Shown: positions 1 to 9,041, numbered from the stretch's first letter. The stretch is 64,000 nucleotides of DNA from an uncultured Dokdonia sp. (GCF_947496725.1 NZ_CANMDS010000003.1:496001-560000), one strand, 5' to 3'. Notes: generated by a model not told the origin, from the letters alone. Program-made: numbers and translations.

Positions 1-2056
1 TCTGCACAAGCACCTTACCTTGCTTTTCGGTACGCCCTGCCCTACCTGATACCTGAGCAATTAATTGATAGCTACGCTCGTGTGCTCTAAAGTCTGGGAA
101 GTTGAGCATACTATCTGCATTCATAATTCCTACTAAGGTTACGTTTCTAAAGTCTAACCCTTTGGTAAGCATTTGCGTGCCTACTAAAATATCTATCTGC
201 TCTTGCTCAAAAGCTGTTATAAGTTTCTCAAAACCATACTTACCTCTTGTGGTGTCTGAGTCCATACGAGCGATATTGTTATCTGGATACAACTCCTTGA
301 GCTCTGCTTCTATTTGTTCTGTACCAAATCCCTTAGTTGTGAGATCTGTGCCACCACAGGCCATACACTTTTGCTGTAGGGCAATATTATAACCACAATA
401 ATGACAACGAAGTTGTGATCTATACTTATGATAGGTAAGACTCACATCACAATTAGGACATTGCGGAGCGTGCCCGCAAGTATTACACTCTAATATAGGA
501 GAAAAACCACGCCTGTTTTGGAATAAAATAACCTGCTCACCAAGCGCAAGTGCATCTGTAATTGCTCGTAATAATGTATCAGAAAAGTGCCCTGTCATCT
601 CCCTTTTACGAGACTTTTCTTTTATGTCTACAAGGTTAATTTCTGGCATTAAAATATTACCGTGACGCTGTTTTAAAGAGACATAACCATACTTTCCGCT
701 CTGGGCATTATAAACGGTCTCGATAGATGGTGTTGCAGAACCTAATAAGACTTTGGCTTTAAAAAACGCCCCTAGCACAATAGCACAGTCGCGAGCGTGA
801 TACCTTGGCGCGGGATCATATTGCTTAAAGCTACTCTCGTGCTCTTCATCTACTACAATAAGTTTTAAATCTCTAAACGGTAGTAGTAATGCGCTTCTAG
901 CCCCAATAACGATTTGGGCCTTATCCATTTTTTTAAGGACATTATTCCATACTTCTACACGCTCATTTACAGAATACTTAGAATGAAATATAGCTACTCT
1001 TTCTCCAAAATAAGTTTGCAGCCTGCTTATTAACTGTGTAGTAAGAGCAATCTCCGGCAGGAGGTATAGAATTTGATCTCCAGTTGAGAGCATTTCTTCA
1101 ATGAGCTGAACATAGATTTCTGTCTTACCAGAGGCAGTTACACCGTGTAATAATGTAACGTCTTTTGTTTCAAAATGTGTTTTAATCTCAGACAGTGCTG
1201 TTGCTTGATAGGTGTTGAGAGTCTTCGTCTCAAAAACTTCTCCCTCAAACCCCACTCTATCTTGGCGTTTTTGATATGTTTGAAAAACTCCCTTATCTAC
1301 CAGCGCGTTGAGCTGACTAGCGGTTGCTCCAGATGCTTTTTGCAACTCTTGTGAAGATATGGGTTTATTAGTTTTCGCTTTAAGCGAAAAAAAAGTGAGC
1401 ACCATCTCTCTTTGTTTTGGTGCGCGAGATAATTCTTCTAGAATAACAGGCAAAGCCTCCTCACTGTCATACTCTGAGGCTATTGTAATAAACTTTACAA
1501 GCTTAGGGACATACTGCTCGTAAATCTCTTCTTGCATTTCTAAAACCCCTTGATCTATGAGGCGCTGTATAGAAGGTAGTATTTTCTTTTTATCAAGAAT
1601 ATCCATCACTTCGTGCACTTTAAGCTCTGAGCGATGTTGTAATGCTTCATAAATTAAAAACTCATCATCTTGAAGCTCTTCATCATTAATTACAAGACCA
1701 TCAGACTTGAGCCTTATAACGGTCTCACTCTCTAGTAAAAATGCTTTGGGTAATGCTGCTCGCATCACTTCCCCCTCGGTACACATATAATAATTTGCTA
1801 TCCAAGACCAGAATGTGAGCTGCTGCTCTGTGACTATAGGATCTTCATCCAAAATTTGCTGAATTTCCTTTGCCTCATAAATTGTAGGAGCATTAGTGTG
1901 CTTATTTTTTACGATTGAGGCGTACACTTTCTTTTTCCCGAACGGAACTGCAACACGCATTCCTTTCTGAATGTAATTATATTCTGCCTCTGAGACGAGA
2001 TAGGTAAACGTATTTTCTACAGGTCTAGGAAGTATGACGTCTATAAAGTGGGGCAT
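1..2056 (-). CDS. priA: Primosomal protein N' (PriA helicase), C-terminus cut by window edge
   Basis: Replication-restart 3'-5' DNA helicase that rebuilds stalled forks. The reverse strand is open from an ATG at 2056 to base 1, about 685 codons, so roughly the last 130 residues are missing if the usual length of about 815 holds. The N-terminus starts MPHFIDVILPRPVENTFTYL as in PriA 3'BD domains. A Walker A GVTASGKTEIY lies near 1130, a DEEH box near 850, a cysteine-rich zinc region near 355-500, and the last visible residues contain VSGRAGR (helicase motif VI). It is transcribed away from the DUF2147 gene; the 114 bp upstream holds a degenerate copy of the palindromic repeat (2092-2111). Confidence 0.95.
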   Translation of the reverse strand, partial: MPHFIDVILPRPVENTFTYLVSEAEYNYIQKGMRVAVPFGKKKVYASIVKNKHTNAPTIYEAKEIQQILDEDPIVTEQQLTFWSWIANYYMCTEGEVMRAALPKAFLLESETVIRLKSDGLVINDEELQDDEFLIYEALQHRSELKVHEVMDILDKKKILPSIQRLIDQGVLEMQEEIYEQYVPKLVKFITIASEYDSEEALPVILEELSRAPKQREMVLTFFSLKAKTNKPISSQELQKASGATASQLNALVDKGVFQTYQKRQDRVGFEGEVFETKTLNTYQATALSEIKTHFETKDVTLLHGVTASGKTEIYVQLIEEMLSTGDQILYLLPEIALTTQLISRLQTYFGERVAIFHSKYSVNERVEVWNNVLKKMDKAQIVIGARSALLLPFRDLKLIVVDEEHESSFKQYDPAPRYHARDCAIVLGAFFKAKVLLGSATPSIETVYNAQSGKYGYVSLKQRHGNILMPEINLVDIKEKSRKREMTGHFSDTLLRAITDALALGEQVILFQNRRGFSPILECNTCGHAPQCPNCDVSLTYHKYRSQLRCHYCGYNIALQQKCMACGGTDLTTKGFGTEQIEAELKELYPDNNIARMDSDTTRGKYGFEKLITAFEQEQIDILVGTQMLTKGLDFRNVTLVGIMNADSMLNFPDFRAHERSYQLIAQVSGRAGRTEKQGKVLVQ

Positions 2057-2170
2057 AAATGAGCAGTGTGTATTTCAAAAGTACTGTTAAGTAAAGTTTT
2101 GCGAAAGCATAGCACAAAAAAAGAGCCGCAATCTTTACAAAAGGGGCTCTCATTATCAATAATTATGATG

Positions 2171-2602
2171 TTACTTAACGCGTATCCACTCTTGAGTTCT
2201 ATATAAAAAAGCAATATAACCTCTAAGATAGAGCTTATCTGGATTATCATTTTCTATCCAGATTCTTGCCTTATAGGTTTTCCCTTTTTCTGGATCAAAA
2301 ACAGTACCTCCGGTATACTCATCATCATCTCTTTCTAGATTTTTAATAATGTCTAGACCAAGTACAGGCTTGTTATACTCTTCTCCCTCGCAGTAAATAC
2401 ATAGTTTATCTCGATCTTGAGGATTAAGTATTTCTGTAATTTTACCATAAACTTTATCACCCTTTTTATAAATCTCTACGATAGATTTTGCCTCACCAGT
2501 CTCATCATCTATAGTTTTCCATTTACCAAAAACAGAGTCTTGTTGTGCCACAGCACTTGCAGTAAACAGTATTACGATAAAAAAACTAATTAGATACTTC
2601 AT
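2171..2602 (-). CDS. DUF2147 family secreted protein
   Basis: Small exported protein of unknown function, 143 residues from the ATG at 2602 (MKYLISFFIVILFTASAVAQ is a clear signal peptide). An upstream TTG start is possible but would put residues inside the terminator of the preceding gene. The mature part matches the DUF2147 pattern: FGKWKTIDDETGEAKSIVEI near the N-terminus, two cysteines in LCIYCEGE, a GG-T-DPE-G-Y-A-I-DN block and a closing RGYIAFLYRTQEW. Members are often seen as periplasmic lipocalin-like proteins; the ligand is unknown. It follows the chalcone isomerase-like gene but is separated from it by a terminator. Confidence 0.85.
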   Translation of the reverse strand: MKYLISFFIVILFTASAVAQQDSVFGKWKTIDDETGEAKSIVEIYKKGDKVYGKITEILNPQDRDKLCIYCEGEEYNKPVLGLDIIKNLERDDDEYTGGTVFDPEKGKTYKARIWIENDNPDKLYLRGYIAFLYRTQEWIRVK

Positions 2603-2632
2603 AATTTGATAAGTGTATTTATGTTTTAAACC

Positions 2633-2666
2633 AAAAAATGGCAATTCTTGAGAATCGCCATTTTTT
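2633..2666 (-). terminator. Intrinsic terminator after the chalcone isomerase-like gene
   Basis: Inverted repeat with arms AAAAAATGGC-A-ATTCT and AGAAT-C-GCCATTTTTT (one mismatch, 2-3 nt loop), ending in a T-run on the minus strand. It sits 17 bp past the stop of the 2684-3247 gene. Confidence 0.8.
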
Positions 2667-2683
2667 ATAAAAGTTGTAATCTA

Positions 2684-3247
2684 CTAGTTTTTACCTAGCA
2701 TCGCTTCTTTAAGATCATCATCTGCAGGGTCGCTACCTAACCAAATTCCAAAAAGTGCTTTTTTGAATTCTAATCCTGGTATCATCCCTACTTCTTTACC
2801 GTTTTTACTAACAACAGTTCCTTTTCCTTTTACATAAGCAATATCAAAAACATTTGTTTTTACAATCTTATCGCTAAAGAAACCTTTAAATTTTGTGATT
2901 TGTGCATCTAGGGAGCTTGTGTCTCCGTTCATAGAAGCGTCAAAACCATCATCTACAGCTCCTATCATTTTCTTACTTGACACCATACCAGATACGATAT
3001 CCAGCTTCATAGCCATCGTCTCATCTGCATTTACAATAGCAGCGGCATCACTCTTTTTTGAAGCTAGGTATAATCCTCCTGCATATAGATCAAAGATTAC
3101 TTTTTCTCTCATTCCCGCACCGTTAAGTACAAGATTTGTTCCTTCTACAGTCATTGTGTTAGGTAATGTTGCATCACCTACAACTGTTTGAGCTTGGCTA
3201 AAAGTAAGACTACATACTGCTACTAGTGCTAATAAATACTTTTTCAT
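2684..3247 (-). CDS. Chalcone isomerase-like family secreted protein
   Basis: 187 residues with a cleavable signal peptide (MKKYLLALVAVCSLTFSQAQ). The mature part fits the bacterial chalcone isomerase-like family: LNGAGMREKVIFDLYAGGLYL near residues 40-60, a central FDASMNG segment, and a C-terminal FGIWLGSDPADDDLKEAMLG that is characteristic. In plants the fold catalyses flavanone formation or binds fatty acids; the bacterial secreted members have no established substrate, so no reaction is claimed. Ends 19 bp upstream coordinate-wise of the YihY gene on the same strand, so the two may share a transcript that ends at the hairpin at 2633-2666. Confidence 0.85.
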   Translation of the reverse strand: MKKYLLALVAVCSLTFSQAQTVVGDATLPNTMTVEGTNLVLNGAGMREKVIFDLYAGGLYLASKKSDAAAIVNADETMAMKLDIVSGMVSSKKMIGAVDDGFDASMNGDTSSLDAQITKFKGFFSDKIVKTNVFDIAYVKGKGTVVSKNGKEVGMIPGLEFKKALFGIWLGSDPADDDLKEAMLGKN

Positions 3248-3266
3248 AATTTACGTTTGTGTTAAT

Positions 3267-4208
3267 TTAATTAGGGTTTTTGTGTAATATCCTTAGTTTT
3301 TGCAATGTTGCATTGAGCTCAAATCCTAATAATATAAGATTTGAGTTCAACCAAATATAAAGCATCATTATCAATAATGCACCTATTGAGCCATACAACT
3401 CATTATATCTCCCAAAAGTGTCGATATAAATACCAAAAAGGTACGTGGTTATCATAAATAATATAGTAGTCATTAATGCACCTGGTGAAAAAAACCTGCT
3501 TTTGCGCCCCTCTTTGGTACCAAAATAATAGAGCGTTGCAATCACAGCATATATCATTATCAATACAAACACATTTTTTCCAACCGATAGCAATGTTATA
3601 TCTAAATCTGTACTCATAAAGTCTCTCTCCTTGAGAGAAACGAGTAAATACTCAAAATAAACAACTACCGATATAGTAGTAACCAACAACAATGCCAAGA
3701 TAATAGAGGTCGCTATAGCCACAGCATACTGCCTAAAAAAGCTTCGATTAATCTCATTATAATGAGATCCCTCAAAACCACTAAAAATGGAGTTAATACC
3801 ATTTGCCGTAAGAAACAAAGCAAGAAGACCAGCTACAGACAGCAAACCTGCACGCTCATTTTGTGCAATATCACTTATAATAGGTCTAAAAAAATCTAGT
3901 GACTGTGATGGTATGAGCTCATAAATAAACGCCATAAACTTAATATCAAAGTCTGGCACAGGCACATAAGGTATAAGATTAAGCACAAAGATAAGCGCGG
4001 GAAAAATGGCCATAAAAAAACTATAAGCAATAGACCCTGCTCTAGATCCCAGCGCACCTTTTATAATACCAGTAAAGTAAGCGCGTGACAAGTTTAGTAA
4101 AGTCATCCCTTCAAAACCAGGAATCACTACCTTATCTAGCATAGCTACGATCCAGCAAAAAGGCTTGAACCGCATAAGGCGTTGCTCTAAGGTCTTGTCT
4201 GAGGCCAT
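3267..4208 (-). CDS. YihY/virulence factor BrkB family membrane protein
   Basis: 313-residue polytopic inner membrane protein with about six hydrophobic segments. Family signatures include SRAGSIAYSFFMAIFPALIFVLNLIP near residues 55-80, a central LLALFLTANGINSIFSGFEGSHYN, and the C-terminal GSIGALLIMMLYIWLNSNLILLGFELN. Once annotated as ribonuclease BN, but that activity belongs to another gene; the actual role is unclear. Its ATG (4208-4206) overlaps the nadC stop by one base (TAATG), so it is translationally coupled to nadC. Confidence 0.92.
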   Translation of the reverse strand: MASDKTLEQRLMRFKPFCWIVAMLDKVVIPGFEGMTLLNLSRAYFTGIIKGALGSRAGSIAYSFFMAIFPALIFVLNLIPYVPVPDFDIKFMAFIYELIPSQSLDFFRPIISDIAQNERAGLLSVAGLLALFLTANGINSIFSGFEGSHYNEINRSFFRQYAVAIATSIILALLLVTTISVVVYFEYLLVSLKERDFMSTDLDITLLSVGKNVFVLIMIYAVIATLYYFGTKEGRKSRFFSPGALMTTILFMITTYLFGIYIDTFGRYNELYGSIGALLIMMLYIWLNSNLILLGFELNATLQKLRILHKNPN

Positions 4209-5068
4209 TATACCGCTTTAAGGCTTAAATCTAGATTATAAACAGAGTGTGTAAGTGCTCCACTAGAGATATAATCTACACCACAAAGTGCATACTCACG
4301 TATGGTCTCTTCATTAATACCACCAGAAGATTCTGTAAGGCATTTATCACCTATAAGAGCAACCGCCTTACGCGTATCTTCATAATTAAAATTATCAATA
4401 AGAATACGGTATACGTGCTCGTAATTTTCAAGAATCTCTTCTATCTCCTCAAGGCTTCTCGCCTCTACGATTATTTTAAGATCTCGATTTTCAGTTTTAA
4501 GATACGCTACAGTTTTAAGTATCGCCTTAGTCACTCCTCCAGCAAAGTCTATGTGATTATCCTTAAGCATAATCATATCATATAATGCAAAACGATGATT
4601 TTCTCCCCCTCCTATTTTTACTGCCCATTTTTCTAAGGCGCGTATACCTGGAGTGGTCTTTCTTGTATCAAGTATTTTTGTGCTTGTTCCCTCTAGTAGG
4701 TTTACAAAGAACTTTGTTTTGGTCGCTATGGCGCTCATACGTTGCATTGCGTTAAGTACCAGTCGCTCTGCCTTTAAGATGCTTTGGCTCGAGCCAGATA
4801 CATAAAATGCAATGTCTCCATACTTTACCTGGTCACCGTCTGTAAGTACATCTTCTACTACGAGGCTGTCATCTACGTAGGCAAATACCGCTTTCGCGAA
4901 AGCGCAACCCGCAAGAATCCCTTCATCCTTCACCAGTAACTTTGCTTTGCCCGTCGCATCTGCCGGAATACAAGCTAGGCTACTGTGATCTCCATCACCT
5001 ACATCTTCTCTTATTGCATTAGAAATTATACCATCTATCTCAAGCTGAAACTGCGCTTCTGTTATCAT
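4208..5068 (-). CDS. nadC: Nicotinate-nucleotide pyrophosphorylase (carboxylating), quinolinate phosphoribosyltransferase
   Basis: Converts quinolinate and PRPP to nicotinate mononucleotide, CO2 and PPi in de novo NAD synthesis. ATG at 5068 gives 286 residues (MITEAQFQLEIDGII), the usual length; a longer upstream start is not conserved. Hallmarks: REDVGDGDHSS at the N-terminus, LDTRKTTPGIRALEKWAVKIGGGENHR in the PRPP/quinolinate site, MLKDNHID, and the SSGGINEETI glycine-rich end. An exact copy of the palindromic repeat lies inside the gene (4889-4904) and encodes AFAKA in a helix-like stretch where homologues have different residues but no gap. First gene of a nadC-yihY pair, divergent from rlmH. 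Confidence 0.96.
   Translation of the reverse strand: MITEAQFQLEIDGIISNAIREDVGDGDHSSLACIPADATGKAKLLVKDEGILAGCAFAKAVFAYVDDSLVVEDVLTDGDQVKYGDIAFYVSGSSQSILKAERLVLNAMQRMSAIATKTKFFVNLLEGTSTKILDTRKTTPGIRALEKWAVKIGGGENHRFALYDMIMLKDNHIDFAGGVTKAILKTVAYLKTENRDLKIIVEARSLEEIEEILENYEHVYRILIDNFNYEDTRKAVALIGDKCLTESSGGINEETIREYALCGVDYISSGALTHSVYNLDLSLKAV
4889..4904. repeat. Palindromic repeat copy 1 (inside nadC)
   Basis: Exact GCTTTCGCGAAAGC core at 4890-4903, extended to 16 bp (CGC...GCG). Read in nadC as AFAKA. Confidence 0.95.
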
Positions 5069-5137
5069 AAAAATATAAAATACGGTTTCTGTAAAAATAA
5101 GGAAACACAAACACATCCATCGTCATAGAGAGATTTG

Positions 5138-5145
5138 TATTTTTG
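5138..5145 (+). promoter_or_regulatory. Possible -7 element of rlmH with nearly leaderless start
   Basis: TATTTTTG matches the Bacteroidota -7 consensus TAnnTTTG and ends 4 bp before the rlmH ATG. A start site 5-7 bp downstream would fall on the ATG itself. No good -33 TTG is seen, so confidence is limited. Confidence 0.4.
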
Positions 5146-5149
5146 CAAA

Positions 5150-5623
5150 ATGAATATAAAACTTCTATGCGTAGGCAAGACAGATAACAAGCAGCTACAG
5201 ACACTCGTAGACGAGTACAGCAAGCGCTTGAATTTTTATATTAAATACACTATTGAGACTCTTCCAGATATAAAGAATGTAAAAAATCTCAGTGAGCAAG
5301 AGCAAAAGACTAAAGAAGGTGCTCTCATACTTTCAAAATTGGGTCCCTATGATCACCTTGTGCTCTTTGACGAGAATGGCAAATCATTTTCGAGTGTAGG
5401 GTTTTCTAAGTTTTTACAAAAAAAGATGAACAGTGGTATAAAAACCTTAGTCTTTGTGATAGGAGGTCCTTATGGTTTTTCTCAAGAAGTTTACAATAAA
5501 GCGATAGGTAAAGTATCTTTGTCACAAATGACCTTCTCCCACCAGATGGTACGTTTATTTATCACAGAGCAAATTTATAGAGGGTTTACCATTTTAAAAG
5601 GAGAACCTTATCATCATCAATAA
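5150..5623 (+). CDS. rlmH: 23S rRNA (pseudouridine1915-N3)-methyltransferase RlmH
   Basis: SAM-dependent SPOUT methyltransferase that modifies pseudouridine 1915 in helix 69 of 23S rRNA, acting on the 70S ribosome. ATG at 5150 gives 157 residues, the standard family length (MNIKLLCVGKTDNKQLQTL). Visible motifs: LFDENGKSFSS, the SAM-binding knot VFVIGGPYGFS near residue 105, and the C-terminal SLSQMTFSHQMVRLFITEQIYRGFTILKGEPYHHQ. A TTG start five codons upstream is possible but overlaps the likely promoter. Divergent from nadC. Confidence 0.97.
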   Translation: MNIKLLCVGKTDNKQLQTLVDEYSKRLNFYIKYTIETLPDIKNVKNLSEQEQKTKEGALILSKLGPYDHLVLFDENGKSFSSVGFSKFLQKKMNSGIKTLVFVIGGPYGFSQEVYNKAIGKVSLSQMTFSHQMVRLFITEQIYRGFTILKGEPYHHQ

Positions 5624-5721
5624 ACCGAGCCCTACATAGTTTAACCAATATTTATGAGTACTAAAGATACTAAGACGCCGTACTCACGTTATTTTTGTAA
5701 TACATATACGACTACTATTTA

Positions 5722-6342
5722 ATGAGTTCAAAATCAGGCATAAAAAAGAAAAATAGACTACAGCTACTGCACCAGTATTATGTATACACTGGCTTTTACT
5801 CTTTTCTTAAGGATGCACTTAAAAAAGCGCTGCCACCTATACTATTTGTTGTAGCCGCCATAGTATGTATTCACTACTTTGTAATAGACCTTAACACGGC
5901 ATTACAATATGTGATAGATAATTACTCTAATTTTTTAGTACTTACTTTATTCTTTGTTTCGGAATCTATACTTGGTATTATCCCTCCAGAACTTTTTATA
6001 GCTTGGAGCGATAAAACTAGCGACCCTATATTATACCTTTCTATAATAGCCCTACTATCTTACCTAGGTGGTGCTGTCTCTTATTTTACAGGGAGAGCTT
6101 CTCTTAAAATCCCAGCAGTACATAACTACCTTGAGGTAAAAATGGAAAAGCATTTAAAAAATGCTCGTAAATGGGGTGGGTTCTTAATTTTAGTAGGAGC
6201 CTTGCTCCCACTACCCTTTGCCGTAGCAAGTCTTGCTGCTGGTATGATTCGTTTTGATTTTAAATATTGGGCACTCTTTGGTCTAGCGCGTTTTGTACGC
6301 TATGCGATTTATGGAGCAGCCATTTTTAGCCTTGTCTCTTAA
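5722..6342 (+). CDS. VTT/DedA-like membrane protein (YqaA type)
   Basis: 206-residue inner membrane protein. A basic N-terminal tail (residues 1-35) is followed by a hydrophobic segment (PPILFVVAAIVCIHYFVI) and the VTT-type core: FFVSESILGIIPPELFIAW, LSIIALLSYLGGAVSYFTGR, then GGFLILVGALLPLPFAVASLAAGM. The GALLPLPFA..AAG pattern is the conserved re-entrant loop of DedA/VTT proteins, which are linked to lipid carrier flipping and proton-dependent transport; the substrate here is unknown. The stop codon is immediately followed by the rdgB ATG, so the two genes are probably co-transcribed. Confidence 0.8.
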   Translation: MSSKSGIKKKNRLQLLHQYYVYTGFYSFLKDALKKALPPILFVVAAIVCIHYFVIDLNTALQYVIDNYSNFLVLTLFFVSESILGIIPPELFIAWSDKTSDPILYLSIIALLSYLGGAVSYFTGRASLKIPAVHNYLEVKMEKHLKNARKWGGFLILVGALLPLPFAVASLAAGMIRFDFKYWALFGLARFVRYAIYGAAIFSLVS

Positions 6343-6918
6343 ATGAAGTTAGTCTTTGCAACGCACAACCTTAATAAACTTAAGGAAGTACAAGCTCTTG
6401 TACCAGAGCATATCACTATATTATCACTTACAGATATAGGATGTGATGAAGATATTATAGAAGATGCACCTACTATAAAAGGTAACGCGATTATAAAAGC
6501 ACAATACGTACGTGATCATTATGGGTATGATTGCTTTGCAGATGATACGGGTCTCGAGGTTACCGCGCTAGATGGCGCACCTGGGGTATACTCTGCACGA
6601 TATGCAGGACCTCAAAGAAGTGCTTCAGATAATATGGATAAGCTTCTTATTGCTCTTGCAGTTAAACAAGATAGAACGGCGAGGTTTAAGACGGTTATCG
6701 CTTTCGCGAAAGCAGAAAAAATAGAGACTTTTACAGGCATATGTGAGGGAGAAATTACAAAAGAACGTTACGGAGATGACGGTTTTGGTTATGATCCTAT
6801 CTTTAAACCTAACGGCTACGAGGCCACTTTTGCCCAAATGGCAATATCCCTAAAAGGTAAAATAGGCCATAGAGGGCGCGCGATGCAGCAGTTTTTATCT
6901 TACTTAAGAGACGAGTAA
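6343..6918 (+). CDS. rdgB: Non-canonical purine NTP pyrophosphatase (RdgB/HAM1)
   Basis: Hydrolyses XTP, ITP and dITP to monophosphates, cleansing the nucleotide pool. 191 residues starting directly after the upstream stop (MKLVFATHNLNKLKEVQAL). Signatures: N-terminal THNxxKxxE, CFADDTGLEVTALDGAPGVYSARYAG, GDDGFGYDPIFKPNGYEATFAQM, and the C-terminal GHRGRAMQQF, where most relatives have SHR. An exact palindromic repeat at 6699-6713 encodes AFAKA within IAFAKAEKIETFTG, replacing part of a variable beta-hairpin without changing the length. Confidence 0.96.
   Translation: MKLVFATHNLNKLKEVQALVPEHITILSLTDIGCDEDIIEDAPTIKGNAIIKAQYVRDHYGYDCFADDTGLEVTALDGAPGVYSARYAGPQRSASDNMDKLLIALAVKQDRTARFKTVIAFAKAEKIETFTGICEGEITKERYGDDGFGYDPIFKPNGYEATFAQMAISLKGKIGHRGRAMQQFLSYLRDE
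6699..6713. repeat. Palindromic repeat copy 2 (inside rdgB)
   Basis: Exact GCTTTCGCGAAAGC core at 6700-6713. Translated as AFAKA. Confidence 0.95.
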
Positions 6919-6973
6919 ATTACGTTCTTTAAAAAATTACCAAGTCACTTTACGATTATTCAATTATATATAG

Positions 6974-7100
6974 TACTTTTGCACCTTGAAAAACCTCAGG
7001 GTGAGGTACTGCCACTATTTATGGCACGTGTTGATTGAAGCAATTGGTTAATAAGTCGTTGCGCTTCCTACAGCACGATAACTTATTAAAATTTTGTCTT
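6974..7100 (+). promoter_or_regulatory. Promoter and structured 5' leader of the DEAD-box helicase
   Basis: TACTTTTG at 6974-6981 fits the -7 consensus TAnnTTTG, giving a leader of about 110 nt. Three successive hairpins can form: ACCTCA-ggg-TGAGGT (6993-7007), TGCCA-N7-TGGCA (7010-7026), and TTAATAAGT...ACTTATTAA (7048-7089) just before the ATG at 7101. Long structured leaders are known for cold-induced DEAD-box helicase mRNAs in other bacteria; the same role here is inferred. Confidence 0.55.
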
Positions 7101-9041
7101 ATGACATTTGATCAACTGGGCCTAAACGCGCCCTTACTTCAGGCTATCGCCGATATGGGATTTGAAACCCCATCAAAAATCCAAGAAGAAGCTATCCCAC
7201 AACTACTCGCCGAAGATCGCGATATGGTTGCACTTGCACAAACAGGTACAGGTAAAACTGCTGCTTTTGGTTTTCCACTATTACAAAACATTGATGCTTC
7301 AAGCAAGACCACACAAGGTCTTATTATAGCCCCTACTCGTGAGCTATGTCTCCAGATTACTAACGAGATGAAAAACTATGCAAAACACATTAAAGGTGTG
7401 CGCGTAGTAGCTGTTTATGGTGGTTCTAATATACAAGAGCAAGCTCGTGAGATCTCACGTGGTGCTCAGATTGTAGTAGCTACACCAGGACGTATGCAAG
7501 ATATGATGCGTCGTCGTATGGTAGACATTACAAAATTAAGCTACTGTGTTCTTGATGAGGCAGATGAGATGCTTAATATGGGATTCTATGAGGATATTAC
7601 AAATATTCTTGCAGACACTCCAGAAGATAAACTTACGTGGCTCTTTAGCGCGACAATGCCCAGAGAGGTGGCACGTATCGCAAAAGAGTTTATGCACGAC
7701 CCACTAGAGATTACAGTAGGTCATAAAAATGAAGGTGCAAAAAATGTATCACACGAGTACTACGTTGTACACACACGTGATCGTTACCAAGCGCTTAAAC
7801 GTCTTTCTGATGCAAATCCAGATATATTTTCGGTTATATTCTGTCGTACTAAGAGAGATACTCAAAAAGTTGCAGAGCAACTTATAGAAGATGGATATAA
7901 TGCAGGTGCGCTACACGGTGACTTAAGTCAGAACCAGCGTGACCTTGTTATGAAGAGCTTTAGAAATAATCAAATACAGATGCTTGTTGCAACAGATGTT
8001 GCTGCACGTGGTATAGATGTAGATGATATTACACACGTTATAAACTACCAACTTCCAGATGAGATAGAGACATATACGCACCGTTCTGGTCGTACAGGTC
8101 GTGCTGGTAAAACTGGTACCTCTATGGTTATTGTGACCAAGAGTGAAATGCGTAAAATCAAGCAGCTCGAAAAGATTTTAGCAAAGAAGTTTGATCAAAA
8201 AACAATTCCTGACGGAAAAGAGATTACACAAGTACAGTTATTTCACCTTGCAAATAGCATAAATAACACAGAGATCAACCAAGAGATTGATGCTTATCTT
8301 CCAGAAATAGAAGAAGTACTTAAAGACAATACTAAAGAAGAGCTTATAAAGAAAGTGTTTTCTGTAGAGTTTACACGCTTCTTTAATTATTACAAAAAGG
8401 CAAAAGATCTTAATCAAAATGCTGTTGCAGCGTTTAAAGAAGAGTCTGGTGATACAACACGTTACTTTATAAACGTAGGTCGTAAAGACGATTTTGACTG
8501 GATGAAGCTTAAGGACTTCTTAAAAGAAATGACAGGCTTAGGTCAAGACGGGATATACCGTGTAGATTGTAAAGACGCCTTCTCATTCTTCAATACAGAT
8601 ACAGAGCATAAAGAAAAAGTACTTGCACTCTTTGAAGATTATCAACTTGATGGTCGTCGTGTAAGTGTAGAAGAGACACAAGGCGGCGGAGGTCGCGGTG
8701 GTAACCGTGGCGGTGGCGGAAGAGGCCGCAGTGGCGGAGGCCGTAGAGGTGGCAATGATGGCTTTAGAGGAGGTCGTAGCGGTGGCGGTGATCGTCGTCG
8801 TAGCGGTGGTGATCGTGACAGATCAGACAGAAAACGCAGTGACCGTCGTGGCGGTGACCGTGATCGCAAGTCTAGCTATGGAGAAGATCAAGGAAGGTCT
8901 AGAAATCGCTCAGAAAGATCAAGTAGATCAGAAGGTAGATCAGAAGGTAGATCAGATCGTAGAGGACCAAGTCGTACTCCAGACAGAGCTACAGAAGGTA
9001 ATAAAAGCCCATTTTCTGGCAAAAGACGCCGTCGCAGCTAG
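7101..9041 (+). CDS. DEAD-box ATP-dependent RNA helicase with DbpA-type RNA-binding domain and RGG tail (DeaD/CsdA-like)
   Basis: RNA helicase likely acting in ribosome assembly and mRNA decay, especially in the cold. ATG at 7101 gives 646 residues (MTFDQLGLNAPLLQAIADMG). Motifs in order: Q motif FETPSKIQEEAIPQ, Walker A AQTGTGKT, PTRELC, GG, TPGR, DEAD in LDEADEMLNMGF, SAT, and the C-domain VATDVAARGIDVDDITHVIN and HRSGRTGRAG. A DbpA-like RNA-binding fold (residues about 455-535, RYFINVGRKDDFDWMKLKDFL) is followed by a long low-complexity tail of about 110 residues rich in Gly, Arg, Ser and Asp (RGG and SDRR/GDRDR repeats). The tail should bind RNA non-specifically or promote condensation. 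Confidence 0.95.
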   Translation: MTFDQLGLNAPLLQAIADMGFETPSKIQEEAIPQLLAEDRDMVALAQTGTGKTAAFGFPLLQNIDASSKTTQGLIIAPTRELCLQITNEMKNYAKHIKGVRVVAVYGGSNIQEQAREISRGAQIVVATPGRMQDMMRRRMVDITKLSYCVLDEADEMLNMGFYEDITNILADTPEDKLTWLFSATMPREVARIAKEFMHDPLEITVGHKNEGAKNVSHEYYVVHTRDRYQALKRLSDANPDIFSVIFCRTKRDTQKVAEQLIEDGYNAGALHGDLSQNQRDLVMKSFRNNQIQMLVATDVAARGIDVDDITHVINYQLPDEIETYTHRSGRTGRAGKTGTSMVIVTKSEMRKIKQLEKILAKKFDQKTIPDGKEITQVQLFHLANSINNTEINQEIDAYLPEIEEVLKDNTKEELIKKVFSVEFTRFFNYYKKAKDLNQNAVAAFKEESGDTTRYFINVGRKDDFDWMKLKDFLKEMTGLGQDGIYRVDCKDAFSFFNTDTEHKEKVLALFEDYQLDGRRVSVEETQGGGGRGGNRGGGGRGRSGGGRRGGNDGFRGGRSGGGDRRRSGGDRDRSDRKRSDRRGGDRDRKSSYGEDQGRSRNRSERSSRSEGRSEGRSDRRGPSRTPDRATEGNKSPFSGKRRRRS

